Shown: positions 8,554 through 17,506, numbered from the stretch's first letter. The stretch: 64,000 nt of DNA from Pseudomonas viridiflava (GCF_900583165.1 NZ_UTKY01000016.1:124001-188000), one strand, 5' to 3'. Numbers and translations: made by a program. The notes: a model not told the origin generated them from the sequence alone.

Positions 8554-10605
8554 GTGCGCGATCCTCGCTATGACATTCTGTTTGAACCGGTACAAATAGG
8601 CCCTGTTCGCACCCGCAATCGTTTTTATCAAGTTCCCCACTGCAATGGTATGGGCCATGTGCATCCATCGGCCATGGCCCACATGCGCGGGATAAAAGCC
8701 GAAGGCGGGTGGGGCGTGGTCTGCACCGAGGAATGCGAGATCAGCCCGTTGAGCGAGTTCTCTCCCTACATAGAGGCGCGCCTGTGGGATGAGCGTGACA
8801 TACCGGCGCTGGCACGGATGTGCGAGGCCGTCCACGCACACGGTTCATTGGCGGGCGTGGAGTTGGCGTTCAATGGTTACTCTTCGCCCAACCGCTACAG
8901 CCGTGAGATTCCATGGGCGCCCTCCGATACGCCCGTGCGCGGTTATGACCCGGTGCAGGCCCGTGCCATGAGTCGCGCCGATATCCAGCAGTTGCGCGCC
9001 ATGCACCGGGCCGGCGCACTGCGGGCTCGGGAGGCAGGGTTTGACATCATCTATGTCTATGCCGGGCATGACCTGAGCGTGCCGTTCCATTTCCTGACGC
9101 CACGCAACAACCGTCGCACGGACGAGTACGGGGGCGTGTTGCAAAACCGTGTGCGCCTGTTGCGCGAACTGATCGAAGACACCCGTGATGCGGTGGGTGA
9201 CCGATGTGCGGTGGCGGTCCGCCTGGCGGTGGATGAACAGACGGCAGGCGGCCTTAGTCGTGACGGCGAAGGCGCTGAAATCTTCTCGATGTTGGCGGAC
9301 CTGCCGGATTTATGGGACGTCAATGTGGCCGATTGGGGCAACGACAGCGTGACGGCGCGCTTTGCCCCGGAGGGCTATCAGGAGTCCTTTCTAGCGGGGC
9401 TGAAGGCCTTGACCCGCAAACCCGTGGTGGGCGTCGGTCGGTTTACCTCGCCGGACACCATGGTCTCCCTGGTGCGCCGTGGCGTACTGGACCTAATTGG
9501 CGCCGCCCGTCCTTCGATTGCCGATCCTTTCTTGCCCAATAAGATTGAACAAGGGCGTGCGGACGAGATTCGCGAGTGCATTGGCTGCAACGTTTGCGTC
9601 ACTGGCGACCACACCAGCACGCCTTTGCGTTGCACGCAGAACCCAACCATGGGGGAAGAGTGGCGGCGCGGCTGGCACCCCGAATCGGTGCCTGGCCATC
9701 ACGGCGGGCAGGCGTTGGTGGTCGGTGCCGGGCCTGCGGGGCTGGAGTGCGCGCGGATACTGGGCGCGCGGGGGATGGACGTGATGCTGGCCGATAGCCT
9801 GCGCACGCTGGGCGGGCGCGTGACGTTGGAGTCCCGGCTCCCAGGGCTGGCGAGTTGGTCGCGGGTCATCGACTATCGACTGGATGCCTTGAGCCGTCTG
9901 CCTAGCGTAGAGATTTATCGGGAAAGCCAACTGGGGGTCCAGGACGTCCTGGACTTGGCTGCCGAGCATGTGTTTGTCGCCACGGGCTCCCGCTGGCGGC
10001 GTGACGGGTTGGGGCGTGCCCTGCGGCAAACGTTGCCGGGGCTGGAGTGCCTGCCCGTCATGACGCCGGACGATTTGATGTCGGGCGCCGTACCGCCGTC
10101 ACCGGTTCTGTTGTTCGACGACGATCACTATTACATGGGCAGCGTGTTGGCCGAGCACTTGGTCGCGCGGGGCGTGGAAGTCATCTTCGTCACCCCGGCG
10201 GCGGATATCGCGACCTGGACGCACAACACCCTTGAGCAGCACCGCATCCAGCGGCGTCTGCTGGAGCTGAACGTCACAATCATTGCGTCCCACACCCTGG
10301 TCGAGTGTACGCCCGACGGATTGGTCGCCGGCTGTATCTATACCGAACGCGAACGTTTTATTCCCGCCGCCTCCTTGCTGCTGGTCACCTCGCGACAACC
10401 CGAGCAGGCGCTGTACCAGGCTTTGAATGCCGTGCCCGAGCAACTGCACGCGGCCGGCATCAGTACGGTGACATTGATCGGAGACTCTGTGGCGCCCGGC
10501 ACGATTGCCGCAGCCGTGTATTCGGGGCATCGAATGGCTCGAGAGTTTGATGCGCCAGCCGGTTCATTGTTGGTACGTCGGGAGATTCCATTTATCGAGG
10601 TGTAG
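8554..10605 (+). CDS. Trimethylamine-dehydrogenase-like flavo-iron-sulfur oxidoreductase
   Basis: 683-aa enzyme colinear with trimethylamine dehydrogenase (TMADH): an FMN-binding TIM barrel (1 to ~340), a [4Fe-4S] site, then ADP- and NAD-binding-type domains. Seen: C30 in QVPHCNG, the position that forms 6-S-cysteinyl-FMN in TMADH; Y169 and H172 in YVYAGH and D264 in DWGND, matching its active-site Y169, H172 and D267; cluster cysteines C342, C345, C348 and C360. Of the aromatic bowl that binds the trimethylammonium group (Y60, W264, W355), only the Trp at 261 remains; positions 60 and 352 are Glu and Asp. The substrate is therefore probably a different, perhaps more polar, N-methylated amine. 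GTG start at 8554 with GGGAG 7 bp upstream gives the TMADH-like N-terminus MRDPRYDILFEP. First gene of a five-gene operon. Confidence 0.9.
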   Translation: MRDPRYDILFEPVQIGPVRTRNRFYQVPHCNGMGHVHPSAMAHMRGIKAEGGWGVVCTEECEISPLSEFSPYIEARLWDERDIPALARMCEAVHAHGSLAGVELAFNGYSSPNRYSREIPWAPSDTPVRGYDPVQARAMSRADIQQLRAMHRAGALRAREAGFDIIYVYAGHDLSVPFHFLTPRNNRRTDEYGGVLQNRVRLLRELIEDTRDAVGDRCAVAVRLAVDEQTAGGLSRDGEGAEIFSMLADLPDLWDVNVADWGNDSVTARFAPEGYQESFLAGLKALTRKPVVGVGRFTSPDTMVSLVRRGVLDLIGAARPSIADPFLPNKIEQGRADEIRECIGCNVCVTGDHTSTPLRCTQNPTMGEEWRRGWHPESVPGHHGGQALVVGAGPAGLECARILGARGMDVMLADSLRTLGGRVTLESRLPGLASWSRVIDYRLDALSRLPSVEIYRESQLGVQDVLDLAAEHVFVATGSRWRRDGLGRALRQTLPGLECLPVMTPDDLMSGAVPPSPVLLFDDDHYYMGSVLAEHLVARGVEVIFVTPAADIATWTHNTLEQHRIQRRLLELNVTIIASHTLVECTPDGLVAGCIYTERERFIPAASLLLVTSRQPEQALYQALNAVPEQLHAAGISTVTLIGDSVAPGTIAAAVYSGHRMAREFDAPAGSLLVRREIPFIEV

Positions 10606-10643
10606 TAAGTCCTGCTGTTTAATCAATAACGAGGAATAAAATA

Positions 10644-11402
10644 ATGAATAAAATACTCCTGATGTTATTTGCCCTGTTTTTTATGAGTGCTCCACTGTTT
10701 GCCAGTGACTACAGCGTCATTCGTTTTGGCGTCGATCCCAACTACGCCCCTTTTGCCTATAAAGACAGCACAGGAACTTTGACGGGTTTCGAAGTTGAAA
10801 TAGGCAATGCTATTTGTGCGCATTTGAATGCCCGTTGCCAATGGGTTGAGACCGACTTCGACGGGCTGGTCCCCAGTTTGAACTCCGGCAAGATCGACGC
10901 CATCCTGGCGTCAATGACCGTGACGGTCGAGCGGCAAAGGGTGATTGATTTCTCCTCGGAGGTGTTTTCCAGCCCCACCGCCATGGTGTTTCGTGCCGGC
11001 ACCGAACTTGGCAAAGGCAAAGCCGTTGGCTATTTGCAAGGCAGCACGCAGGAAGCCTACGCCCGGCAAGTGCTCGCCAAGCAGGGTATGAGGATCGTGG
11101 CGTATCCCGACCAAGAGCAAGTCTATGCCGACCTGGTGGCGGGCCGTTTGCAGGCGTCATTGCAGGATGCGCAGCAGGCGCAAAACGGATTTCTGCGCTC
11201 GCCTCAGGGCGCGGGGTTCGTCATGGGCCCCTTGATCGAAAGCGAATTGATGCCATCCAAAAGCGCCATAGGCCTTGCCAAGGGCAACCTCGCGCTAAAA
11301 GCCTCATTGGATAAGGGGCTGGCGGCACTGCACGCCGATGGCACCTATGCCCGATTGCAAGAGCAGTACTTCCCGGGTGTGAACATGTTCAGCGGTCTCT
11401 AA
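10644..11402 (+). CDS. Periplasmic amino-acid-binding protein (HisJ/ArgT type)
   Basis: 252-aa solute-binding protein (SBP family 3) delivering a polar or basic amino-acid-like ligand to an ABC importer. Seen: a 20-residue signal peptide ending PLFA/SDYS; the FGVDPNYAPFAYK strand with D31 and Y34 (side-chain contacts in HisJ/LAO); TDFDGLVPSLNSGKID; R97 in ERQRV (binds the ligand alpha-carboxylate in the family); D175 in LQDAQQA (binds the alpha-amino group). These conserved residues suggest a ligand with a free amino acid head group. Good RBS (GAGGAATAAA) 38 bp after the oxidoreductase stop. The exact ligand is unknown. Confidence 0.9.
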   Translation: MNKILLMLFALFFMSAPLFASDYSVIRFGVDPNYAPFAYKDSTGTLTGFEVEIGNAICAHLNARCQWVETDFDGLVPSLNSGKIDAILASMTVTVERQRVIDFSSEVFSSPTAMVFRAGTELGKGKAVGYLQGSTQEAYARQVLAKQGMRIVAYPDQEQVYADLVAGRLQASLQDAQQAQNGFLRSPQGAGFVMGPLIESELMPSKSAIGLAKGNLALKASLDKGLAALHADGTYARLQEQYFPGVNMFSGL

Positions 11403-11432
11403 CCGCCGTTCAGTGACCGCGAGGGTACGACC

Positions 11433-12137
11433 ATGTTTCTATTCGCTTCTACCTTGGACGGGTTCGCGCCGTTGTTGCTGCGCGGTGTCTGGCTAACGGT
11501 GCAACTGGCGCTGCTGTCGTTACTGCTGGGGCTGGCCTTCGGCCTGCTCGGTGCGGGCGCCAAACTGTCCAGCGCCAGGGCCTGGCGCGTTTGCGCGCAG
11601 CTCTATACCACGCTGATACGCGGGGTGCCGGACCTGCTGCTGATGTTGCTGATTTTCTACGGCGCGCAAACGGGCTTGAGCCGTCTGACCCAGCAGCTTG
11701 GCTGGGCCTACATCGAAATCGACCCGTTTACGGCGGGCGTTCTTACCCTGGGGTTTATCTACGGGGCTTATTTCACCGAAACCTTTCGCGGCGCATTGCT
11801 GGCGGTGCCGCGCGGCCAGTTCCAGGCCGCCAAGGCCCTTGGGATGACTGCCAGCCAGGGCTTTGTGCATGTGGTATTCCCGCAGATGATGCGGTTCGCC
11901 CTGCCCGGGTTGGGCAACAACTGGATGGTTTTGCTGAAGGCTACGGCGCTGGTGTCGATCATTGGCTTGGCGGACCTGGTCAAAGTCGCCCAGGTGGCGG
12001 GTAAAAGCAGCCAGCAGCTATTGGCCTTTTTGCTGATGGCGGCGTTGATCTACCTGCTGCTCAGCAGCCTTTCGAACCTTGCCTTGCGCTGGTTGGCGCG
12101 ACGTTACAGCGGCGGGTTGCAGGAGACGCCGCGATGA
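11433..12137 (+). CDS. Amino-acid ABC transporter permease (HisQ type)
   Basis: 234-aa inner-membrane permease of the polar amino acid uptake family. Seen: an N-terminal HisM-type membrane segment (LLLRGVWLTVQLALLSLLLG), about five transmembrane helices, and the EAA loop near residues 130-150 (QAAKALGMTASQG..VFPQ) that contacts the ATPase. RBS GAGGG precedes the ATG. It overlaps the next permease by 4 bp (ATGA). No gene for the cognate ATP-binding subunit occurs in this operon or elsewhere in the window. Confidence 0.9.
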   Translation: MFLFASTLDGFAPLLLRGVWLTVQLALLSLLLGLAFGLLGAGAKLSSARAWRVCAQLYTTLIRGVPDLLLMLLIFYGAQTGLSRLTQQLGWAYIEIDPFTAGVLTLGFIYGAYFTETFRGALLAVPRGQFQAAKALGMTASQGFVHVVFPQMMRFALPGLGNNWMVLLKATALVSIIGLADLVKVAQVAGKSSQQLLAFLLMAALIYLLLSSLSNLALRWLARRYSGGLQETPR

Positions 12138-12844
12138 TCGAACTGATCCAGGAATACTGGCGGCCGTTTCTCTATTCCGACGGTCAGCAGGTGACCGGCC
12201 TGGCGATGACCTTATGGCTGACCAGCGCTTCATTGTGTTTCGGCCTGTTGTTGGCGCTGCCGCTGTCCATCGCCCGGGTGTCTTCACGGCGTTGCCTGCG
12301 CTGGCCGGTACAAGGCTTCACCTACCTGTTCCGTGGCACGCCGCTGTATATCCAGTTGTTGATCTTCTACACCGGCCTCTACAGCATTGCCGCGGTGCGC
12401 GAGCAACCGTTGTTGGACGGTTTCTTTCGTGAGGCGCTCAATTGCACGCTGCTGGCATTCGCGCTAAATACCGGGGCCTACACCACGGAAATACTGGCGG
12501 GGGCCATTCGCGCCATGCCCCGTGGTGAGATTGAAGCGGCACGGTCGCTGGGTTTTGACGGTTGGAAGCTGTATGCCCACCTGATCATGCCCTCGGCCCT
12601 GCGCCGTGCATTGCCGTACTACAGCAATGAAGTGATTTTCATGCTGCATTCCACCACGCTGGCGTTCACGGCCACGGTGCCGGACATCCTCAAGGTGGCA
12701 AGGGATGCCAATGCCGCCACCTTCCTTGCGTTCCAATCCTTCGGCCTGGCTGCAGTTCTTTACCTGTGCATTACCTTTGCCCTGGTAGGTCTGTTTCGCC
12801 TGGCTGAACGGCGTTGGCTGCGCTTTCTTGATGCGGGTCGATAG
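12134..12844 (+). CDS. Amino-acid ABC transporter permease (HisM type)
   Basis: 236-aa partner permease. Seen: the opening QVTGLAMTLWLTSASLCFGL membrane segment, the RGTPLYIQLLIFYTGLY motif typical of HisM/ArtM/OccM proteins, and the EAA loop EAARSLGFDGWKLYAHLIMP. With the preceding gene it would form the membrane heterodimer. The C-terminal ten residues are Arg-rich, in keeping with a cytoplasmic end. Followed 10 bp later by the deacylase gene, so uptake and hydrolysis are cotranscribed. Confidence 0.9.
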   Translation: MIELIQEYWRPFLYSDGQQVTGLAMTLWLTSASLCFGLLLALPLSIARVSSRRCLRWPVQGFTYLFRGTPLYIQLLIFYTGLYSIAAVREQPLLDGFFREALNCTLLAFALNTGAYTTEILAGAIRAMPRGEIEAARSLGFDGWKLYAHLIMPSALRRALPYYSNEVIFMLHSTTLAFTATVPDILKVARDANAATFLAFQSFGLAAVLYLCITFALVGLFRLAERRWLRFLDAGR

Positions 12845-12853
12845 GGGGCTGAT

Positions 12854-13966
12854 ATGCAGGTTCACGGACATGAGTTGCTGGCGGCTGCGCCAGGTACGAC
12901 GCGACAGGTTCATAGCTTTCACTACGGCCCGACGGATGCGCAGGGCAAGGTCTACATCCAGGCGTCGCTGCACGCCGATGAGTTGCCGGGAATGCTGGTG
13001 GTGTGGCACTTGAAGCAACAACTGTCGCAACTGGAGGCGGAGGGGTTACTGCGCTGGGCAGTGGTGCTGGTGCCGGTGGCCAACCCGCTGGGGCTGGAGC
13101 AAGTGTTGATGGATATGCCCCAGGGGCGCTTTGATAACACCAGTCGGGAGAACTTCAATCGGTTTTTCCTGGATGTCAGCCAGCAGGTCGGTGATGACGT
13201 CCAGGGCGTGCTCACGGATGACCCGGCGAACAATCTGCAGCTGATTCGCTTGGCCTTGCGCCAAGCGCTCGCCAGGCAACTGCCGGCAACCCCGTTGCAC
13301 TCGATGCGCTTGATTCTGCAAGCACTGGCCTGTGACGCCGACGTCGTCCTGGACCTGCATTGTGATTTCGAGGCGGTGCAGCACTTGTATGCGCCGGCGC
13401 AGTTCTGGCCACAAGTCGACCCTTTGGCTCGTTACCTGGGGGCGAGGGCGTGTTTTCTGGCGCAAGAAGCGGGCGGGCGATCGTTTGATGAATGTTTCAC
13501 GTTGTTCTGGGCGCAGATGCAGACGCGTTTCGCCGGACGCTTTGCGGCCCCAGGGTATGCCGTGACCGTGGAGTTGCGGGGGGTTGCCGATGTCGACCAC
13601 GGGCTGGCGCGGCAGGATTGCCAGGCATTGATCAATTACCTGATCCTGCTGGGTGGGATTGAAGGGAAAGTGCCACCCTTGCCGCCGCTACTGAACTCGC
13701 CAACGCCGTTGGCGGGCGTAGAGCCGATAGTCAGCCCAGTGGGCGGCTTGATTGTGTTTTGCGCGAAGGTGGGTGATTACTTGGCGGTTGGGCAGGTTCT
13801 GGCGGAAATAATCGATCCGGTCACCGACCGCGTGACGCCAATCGCGTGTGCGCGTGAAGGGCTGCTTTACGTTCGATCCGTGCGGCGAATGGCGACGGCG
13901 GGCATGACGATTGCCCATGTGGCGGGCCGGGAGGCGTATCGGCAGGGCGATCTGTTATCGCCCTAG
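12854..13966 (+). CDS. Succinylglutamate desuccinylase/aspartoacylase-family zinc hydrolase
   Basis: 370-aa M14-like AstE/AspA-family protein; relatives remove acyl groups from N-acyl amino acids (AstE, aspartoacylase, DoeB). Seen: the zinc pair H40 and E43 in SLHADELPG, the substrate-binding NFNR with R103, third ligand H169 in LDLHCD, the catalytic Glu E240 in VTVELRG, and a C-terminal barrel (about 285-365). All expected catalytic residues are present, so it should be active. Its place at the end of the oxidoreductase/ABC operon suggests it deacylates the imported compound or a product of it. ATG at 12854 preceded by AGGGGG. Confidence 0.85.
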   Translation: MQVHGHELLAAAPGTTRQVHSFHYGPTDAQGKVYIQASLHADELPGMLVVWHLKQQLSQLEAEGLLRWAVVLVPVANPLGLEQVLMDMPQGRFDNTSRENFNRFFLDVSQQVGDDVQGVLTDDPANNLQLIRLALRQALARQLPATPLHSMRLILQALACDADVVLDLHCDFEAVQHLYAPAQFWPQVDPLARYLGARACFLAQEAGGRSFDECFTLFWAQMQTRFAGRFAAPGYAVTVELRGVADVDHGLARQDCQALINYLILLGGIEGKVPPLPPLLNSPTPLAGVEPIVSPVGGLIVFCAKVGDYLAVGQVLAEIIDPVTDRVTPIACAREGLLYVRSVRRMATAGMTIAHVAGREAYRQGDLLSP

Positions 13967-13978
13967 ATCAGGCCCGAA

Positions 13979-14533
13979 TCAGGGCAGGGGGGAGAACGGC
14001 GAACGCCCATCGGCACTCTGCAATTCTTGCAGGTAATTGCGGAAAATCTGCCCCAGCACCTGGGTCGCCACCTCCAATTCATCGCGCTGCATATGCTCGG
14101 CCACTTCATCAGCCGTATCCAGCGCATCCTCTGCACCGTTGACTGCCGCCATTTTCAGCACGATATACGCCTGGACGTTATTGGCCGGCACGCCTTCGCC
14201 ATGGAAAAACATGGTGCCCAGCTTGAATTGAGCCTCGGCATGGCCCTGCAACGAGGCTTTCTCGAAGTAGCTCAAGGCTTTGTTGAGGTCGCGGGCGGGG
14301 TTCTGGCTGTCGTGGTAGTACTCGCCCAACTCGTATTGCGCCTGCGCATCCCCGCCGTCGGCCTGTTTCTGGCACGCGCTCAGGGCTTCGGCCTGGCTGT
14401 CTGGCTGGGTATTGAGGGTGCAACGACCCATCGCTGGGATTAACAACGAGTTGCCGCCTGCTTGTGCATGTGCCAGCAGCGGCTGAAGGAGCAACAGGCA
14501 GCCCAGAACCAGGGTGCGGCCGGTGCGTTTCAT
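13979..14533 (-). CDS. Secreted Sel1/TPR-repeat protein
   Basis: 184-aa protein with a signal peptide (MKRTGRTLVLGCLLLLQPLLAHA) and Sel1-like helical repeats (ADGGDAQAQYELGEYYHDS and ASLQGHAEAQFKLGTMFFHG, about residues 55-130). Such repeats are protein-interaction modules. Start at the ATG at 14533 puts the signal sequence at the N-terminus; a longer frame starting at 14593 is rejected. It is downstream of hemL on the same strand, with a hairpin between them. In the PAO1 order I recall, its neighbour on the other side would be the DUF1820 gene; here the accessory operon intervenes. Role unknown, probably periplasmic. Confidence 0.85.
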   Translation of the reverse strand: MKRTGRTLVLGCLLLLQPLLAHAQAGGNSLLIPAMGRCTLNTQPDSQAEALSACQKQADGGDAQAQYELGEYYHDSQNPARDLNKALSYFEKASLQGHAEAQFKLGTMFFHGEGVPANNVQAYIVLKMAAVNGAEDALDTADEVAEHMQRDELEVATQVLGQIFRNYLQELQSADGRSPFSPLP

Positions 14534-14717
14534 GGGAATCGACTTACCTCTGACGGGGCACGCGGACCCTCGCGGGATCCAATAAGCGCGCATTATGAAA
14601 TAAGCAGGCCTCTGCTTACAAAGTCTTTACTCGTTTTTCTGCTGGTTGGGCAAGTTATCTGCCGGATTGCAGGTGAATTCTCGAAAAAACTCGGAAAAGT
14701 CTGTCAGCAAAGTAGCA

Positions 14718-14760
14718 AATCAGACACCGTTCGGCGCGGTGTCTGATTTTTGCGGCCTTT
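14718..14760. terminator. Hairpin terminator downstream of hemL
   Basis: AATCAGACACCG and CGGTGTCTGATT form a perfect stem around a short loop (14719-14748), immediately downstream of the hemL stop. The better T-tract follows on the + strand; on the hemL strand the stem is followed by a weaker T-rich run (TTTGCTACTTTGC). Likely hemL transcript end, perhaps bidirectional. Confidence 0.55.
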
Positions 14761-14762
14761 TT

Positions 14763-16046
14763 TTACTTCAGGGCAGCGAACGCGCGCTCGGCGGCATCGA
14801 GGGTCAACTTCAACTCAGCTTCGCCATGAGCGATCGAGGTAAAGCCCGCTTCGAACGCACTCGGCGCCAGGTACACACCGCCTTCCAGCATCAAGTGGAA
14901 GAAGCGTTTGAACAGGTCGGCATCGCTGCCCATCACGTCGTCAAAGGTGACGATGTCGTCGGCACCGCTGAAGTACAGGCCGAACATACCGCCCGCCTGA
15001 GTGGTAACAAACGGGATACCGGCGGCATCGGCACGTTGTTGCAGGCCGTCCAGCAGGCGTGTGGTGTAGTCGGTCAGCTCGGCGTGAAAGCCCGGGCGGC
15101 TGATCAGGCGCAGGGTGGTCAGGCCTGCGGCCATCGCCAGTGGGTTGCCCGACAGGGTTCCCGCTTGGTACACCGGGCCCAGCGGCGCGATGTGCTGCAT
15201 GATTTCGCGTTTGCCGCCGAAGCAACCGACTGGCATGCCGCCGCCGATGATTTTGCCGAAAGTGCTCAGGTCTGGCGTGACGCCGTAGTGCGCCTGGGCG
15301 CCACCGAGGGCCACGCGAAAACCGGTCATTACTTCGTCGAAAATCAGTACCACGCCGTGCTTGTCGCAGTGCTCGCGCAGGCCTTCGAGAAAGCCCGGCG
15401 CCGGTGGGACGCAGTTCATGTTGCCGGCCACGGGCTCGACGATGATGCACGCCACGTCCTGACCCACTTCATTGAGCATCTGCTCGACGGCAGCGATGTC
15501 GTTGAACGGCAGGGTCAGGGTGTGTTTGGCAAAGGCGGCCGGTACACCAGCCGAACTCGGCACGCCTTGGGTCAACAGGCCGGAGCCGGCTTTGACCAGC
15601 AGGCTGTCGGAGTGGCCGTGGTAGCAGCCTTCGAACTTGATGATGCTGTCGCGGCCGGTGAAACCACGGGCCAGGCGAATCGCGCTCATGGTGGCTTCGG
15701 TGCCGGAGCTGACCATGCGCACCATTTCCATCGACGGCACGATTGAGCAGACCAGGTCGGCCATCTCGGTTTCCATGGCGGTCGGTGCGCCGTAGGACAG
15801 GCCGTGTTCCAGCTGCTTGCGTACCGCGTCCAGCACGTCCGGGTGGCTGTGGCCGAGGATCATCGGGCCCCACGAACCCACGTAGTCAACGTAGCGTTTG
15901 TCGTCTTCGTCGGTGACGTAGGCGCCTTCGGCATGTTTGAAGAACAGCGGCGTGCCGCCGACGCTCTTGAACGCACGCACGGGGGAGTTCACACCGCCAG
16001 GGATGTGCTTCTGGGCATTGGCAAACAGGGTTTCGGAACGGGACAT
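14763..16046 (-). CDS. hemL: Glutamate-1-semialdehyde 2,1-aminomutase
   Basis: PLP enzyme converting glutamate-1-semialdehyde to 5-aminolevulinate in the C5 tetrapyrrole pathway, cytoplasmic. 427 aa, usual length. Seen: N-terminal [20 protein letters not shown], the PLP region with [13 protein letters not shown], the [10 protein letters not shown] motif, [11 protein letters not shown] (cofactor Asp), and the Schiff-base lysine in [11 protein letters not shown]. Start at ATG 16046 rather than a longer upstream frame that would run into thiE. It is the third gene of thiD-thiE-hemL, 16 bp behind thiE. Confidence 0.97.
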   Translation of the reverse strand: MSRSETLFANAQKHIPGGVNSPVRAFKSVGGTPLFFKHAEGAYVTDEDDKRYVDYVGSWGPMILGHSHPDVLDAVRKQLEHGLSYGAPTAMETEMADLVCSIVPSMEMVRMVSSGTEATMSAIRLARGFTGRDSIIKFEGCYHGHSDSLLVKAGSGLLTQGVPSSAGVPAAFAKHTLTLPFNDIAAVEQMLNEVGQDVACIIVEPVAGNMNCVPPAPGFLEGLREHCDKHGVVLIFDEVMTGFRVALGGAQAHYGVTPDLSTFGKIIGGGMPVGCFGGKREIMQHIAPLGPVYQAGTLSGNPLAMAAGLTTLRLISRPGFHAELTDYTTRLLDGLQQRADAAGIPFVTTQAGGMFGLYFSGADDIVTFDDVMGSDADLFKRFFHLMLEGGVYLAPSAFEAGFTSIAHGEAELKLTLDAAERAFAALK

Positions 16047-16062
16047 GATGGGGCTCTCTAAA

Positions 16063-16686
16063 TCAAATCTTAAGAAGGTCGTTAAAGGCGCGGGCACGAC
16101 GCGTGACTTCCTGGGTGCTGTCAGCACCGAACAGGCCGTGGACCACCGCCAGCAAGTCAGCACCATGAGCGACCAATGGCTCGGCGTTCTCCAGCGTGAC
16201 GCCGCCGATCACGCAGATCGGCAGCTGCAACCGCGCACGGGCCTGGTCCAGCATGTCGACGGTGGCCGACGGGGCGCCGGGCTTGGTGTTTGAATTGAAG
16301 AAGCGACCGAAGGCGACGTAGCTCGCGCCTTCCTTGGCCGCTTGCTCGGCCAGTTCGATCTGGCTGTGGCAAGTGGCGCCGATGATCGCTTTGGAACCCA
16401 GCAACGCTCGGGCTGGGGTCAACGGGCCGTCGGTCTGGCCCAAGTGCACGCCGACGCCCAGGCGCGCGGCCAGTTCGGCGTCGTCGTTGATGATCAGCTG
16501 GGTCTTGTAGCGTGAGCACAGTTCCCGCAGCTTTTCGGCTTCACGCAGGCGCCGGGCGTCGTCGCCGCTTTTGTCGCGGTATTGCAGCAGAGTCAAGCCA
16601 CCGTCCAACGCCGCTTCGACGTAGGCGAGGAATTTGCCGGCCAACAGTTGGCTGTCGGTAATGGCGTAAAGGCCACGTAGTTTCAT
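16063..16686 (-). CDS. thiE: Thiamine-phosphate synthase
   Basis: Joins HMP-pyrophosphate and thiazole phosphate (HET-P) to make thiamine monophosphate. 207 aa. Seen: TIM-barrel fold with [10 protein letters not shown] at the N-terminus, QYRDKS (pyrophosphate-binding region), [40 protein letters not shown] and the C-terminal IGGVTLEN. Located 22 bp after thiD. No TPP riboswitch is visible upstream of the thiD-thiE-hemL unit. Confidence 0.97.
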   Translation of the reverse strand: MKLRGLYAITDSQLLAGKFLAYVEAALDGGLTLLQYRDKSGDDARRLREAEKLRELCSRYKTQLIINDDAELAARLGVGVHLGQTDGPLTPARALLGSKAIIGATCHSQIELAEQAAKEGASYVAFGRFFNSNTKPGAPSATVDMLDQARARLQLPICVIGGVTLENAEPLVAHGADLLAVVHGLFGADSTQEVTRRARAFNDLLKI

Positions 16687-16708
16687 CGGGCAGGCCTCTT
16701 ATTAAGTC

Positions 16709-17506
16709 TTACGAGCAGAAATCCAACGGCAACCGGCGCGGTACAAACTGGCCCTGGCCGAGTTGTTCGGCGTCACGCAGGGTGCGCCAAGTGTAGTTGA
16801 GCGCCGATTGCACCGCGCTCACCAAGCCTTCGCCCTGGGCGATGCGCCCGGCCAGCGCGCTGGCCAGCGTGCAGCCTGAACCGTGATAGCTGCCGGGCAG
16901 GCGCTGGCAAGTAAAGGTCTGCTGCATACCGTCGCGGCTGTAGAGGCGGTTGTGCACTTCGTGCTCGTCGCCATGGCCACCGGTGATCAGCAGGTGCTTG
17001 ATAAACGGCAGCAGCTTGGCGGCGCATTCGTCTGCGGTGCCTTCGGGCAGCTCGGCGAGGATGCGTGCTTCTGGCAGGTTTGGCGTGGCGATCAGCGATC
17101 GCGGGAACAACCGCTCACGCATTGCATAACCGACTTCGTCCTTGCCCAGGCTGCCACCGCCGCCGGCACGCAGCACCGGGTCGCAGACCACCGGCAGGTG
17201 CGGGTGCGCTTGCAGCAGCTCGACCACGGTGTCGACCATTGCGGTAGAGCCGAGCATGCCCAGCTTGACCGCCGCCACTTCAGAGTCGCCGAGCACGGCA
17301 TTGGCCTGAGCCAGCACCCACTCGCGGTCGAGCACGCGGAAATCGCTGACATTGACCGTGTTCTGCACGGTCAGGGCGGTGACGGCCGGAGCCGCATGGC
17401 AACCCTGGGCGAGCAGGGCTTCAATGTCTGCCTGCAAGCCGGCGCCACCACTGGGATCATGGCCGGAGAGACATAAAACAACGGGGCGAGAGCTGTAGAT
17501 ATTCAT
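16709..17506 (-). CDS. thiD: Hydroxymethylpyrimidine/phosphomethylpyrimidine kinase
   Basis: Ribokinase-like enzyme that phosphorylates HMP and HMP-P for thiamine synthesis. 265 aa. Seen: LSGHDPSGGAGLQADIEA, VKLGMLGS, VCDPVLRAGGG, TPNLPEARIL and the anion-hole GSGCTLASALAG near the C-terminus. ATG at 17506 (MNIYSSRPV) chosen over a start 7 codons upstream, since family members start just before the first strand. Head of thiD-thiE-hemL and divergent from ladS. Confidence 0.96.
   Translation of the reverse strand: MNIYSSRPVVLCLSGHDPSGGAGLQADIEALLAQGCHAAPAVTALTVQNTVNVSDFRVLDREWVLAQANAVLGDSEVAAVKLGMLGSTAMVDTVVELLQAHPHLPVVCDPVLRAGGGGSLGKDEVGYAMRERLFPRSLIATPNLPEARILAELPEGTADECAAKLLPFIKHLLITGGHGDEHEVHNRLYSRDGMQQTFTCQRLPGSYHGSGCTLASALAGRIAQGEGLVSAVQSALNYTWRTLRDAEQLGQGQFVPRRLPLDFCS

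Noticed and set aside
8554..10605. Naming the oxidoreductase trimethylamine dehydrogenase
   Set aside because: Two of three substrate-cage aromatics are replaced by acidic residues and the operon encodes amino-acid-type uptake, so the specific name is not supported.
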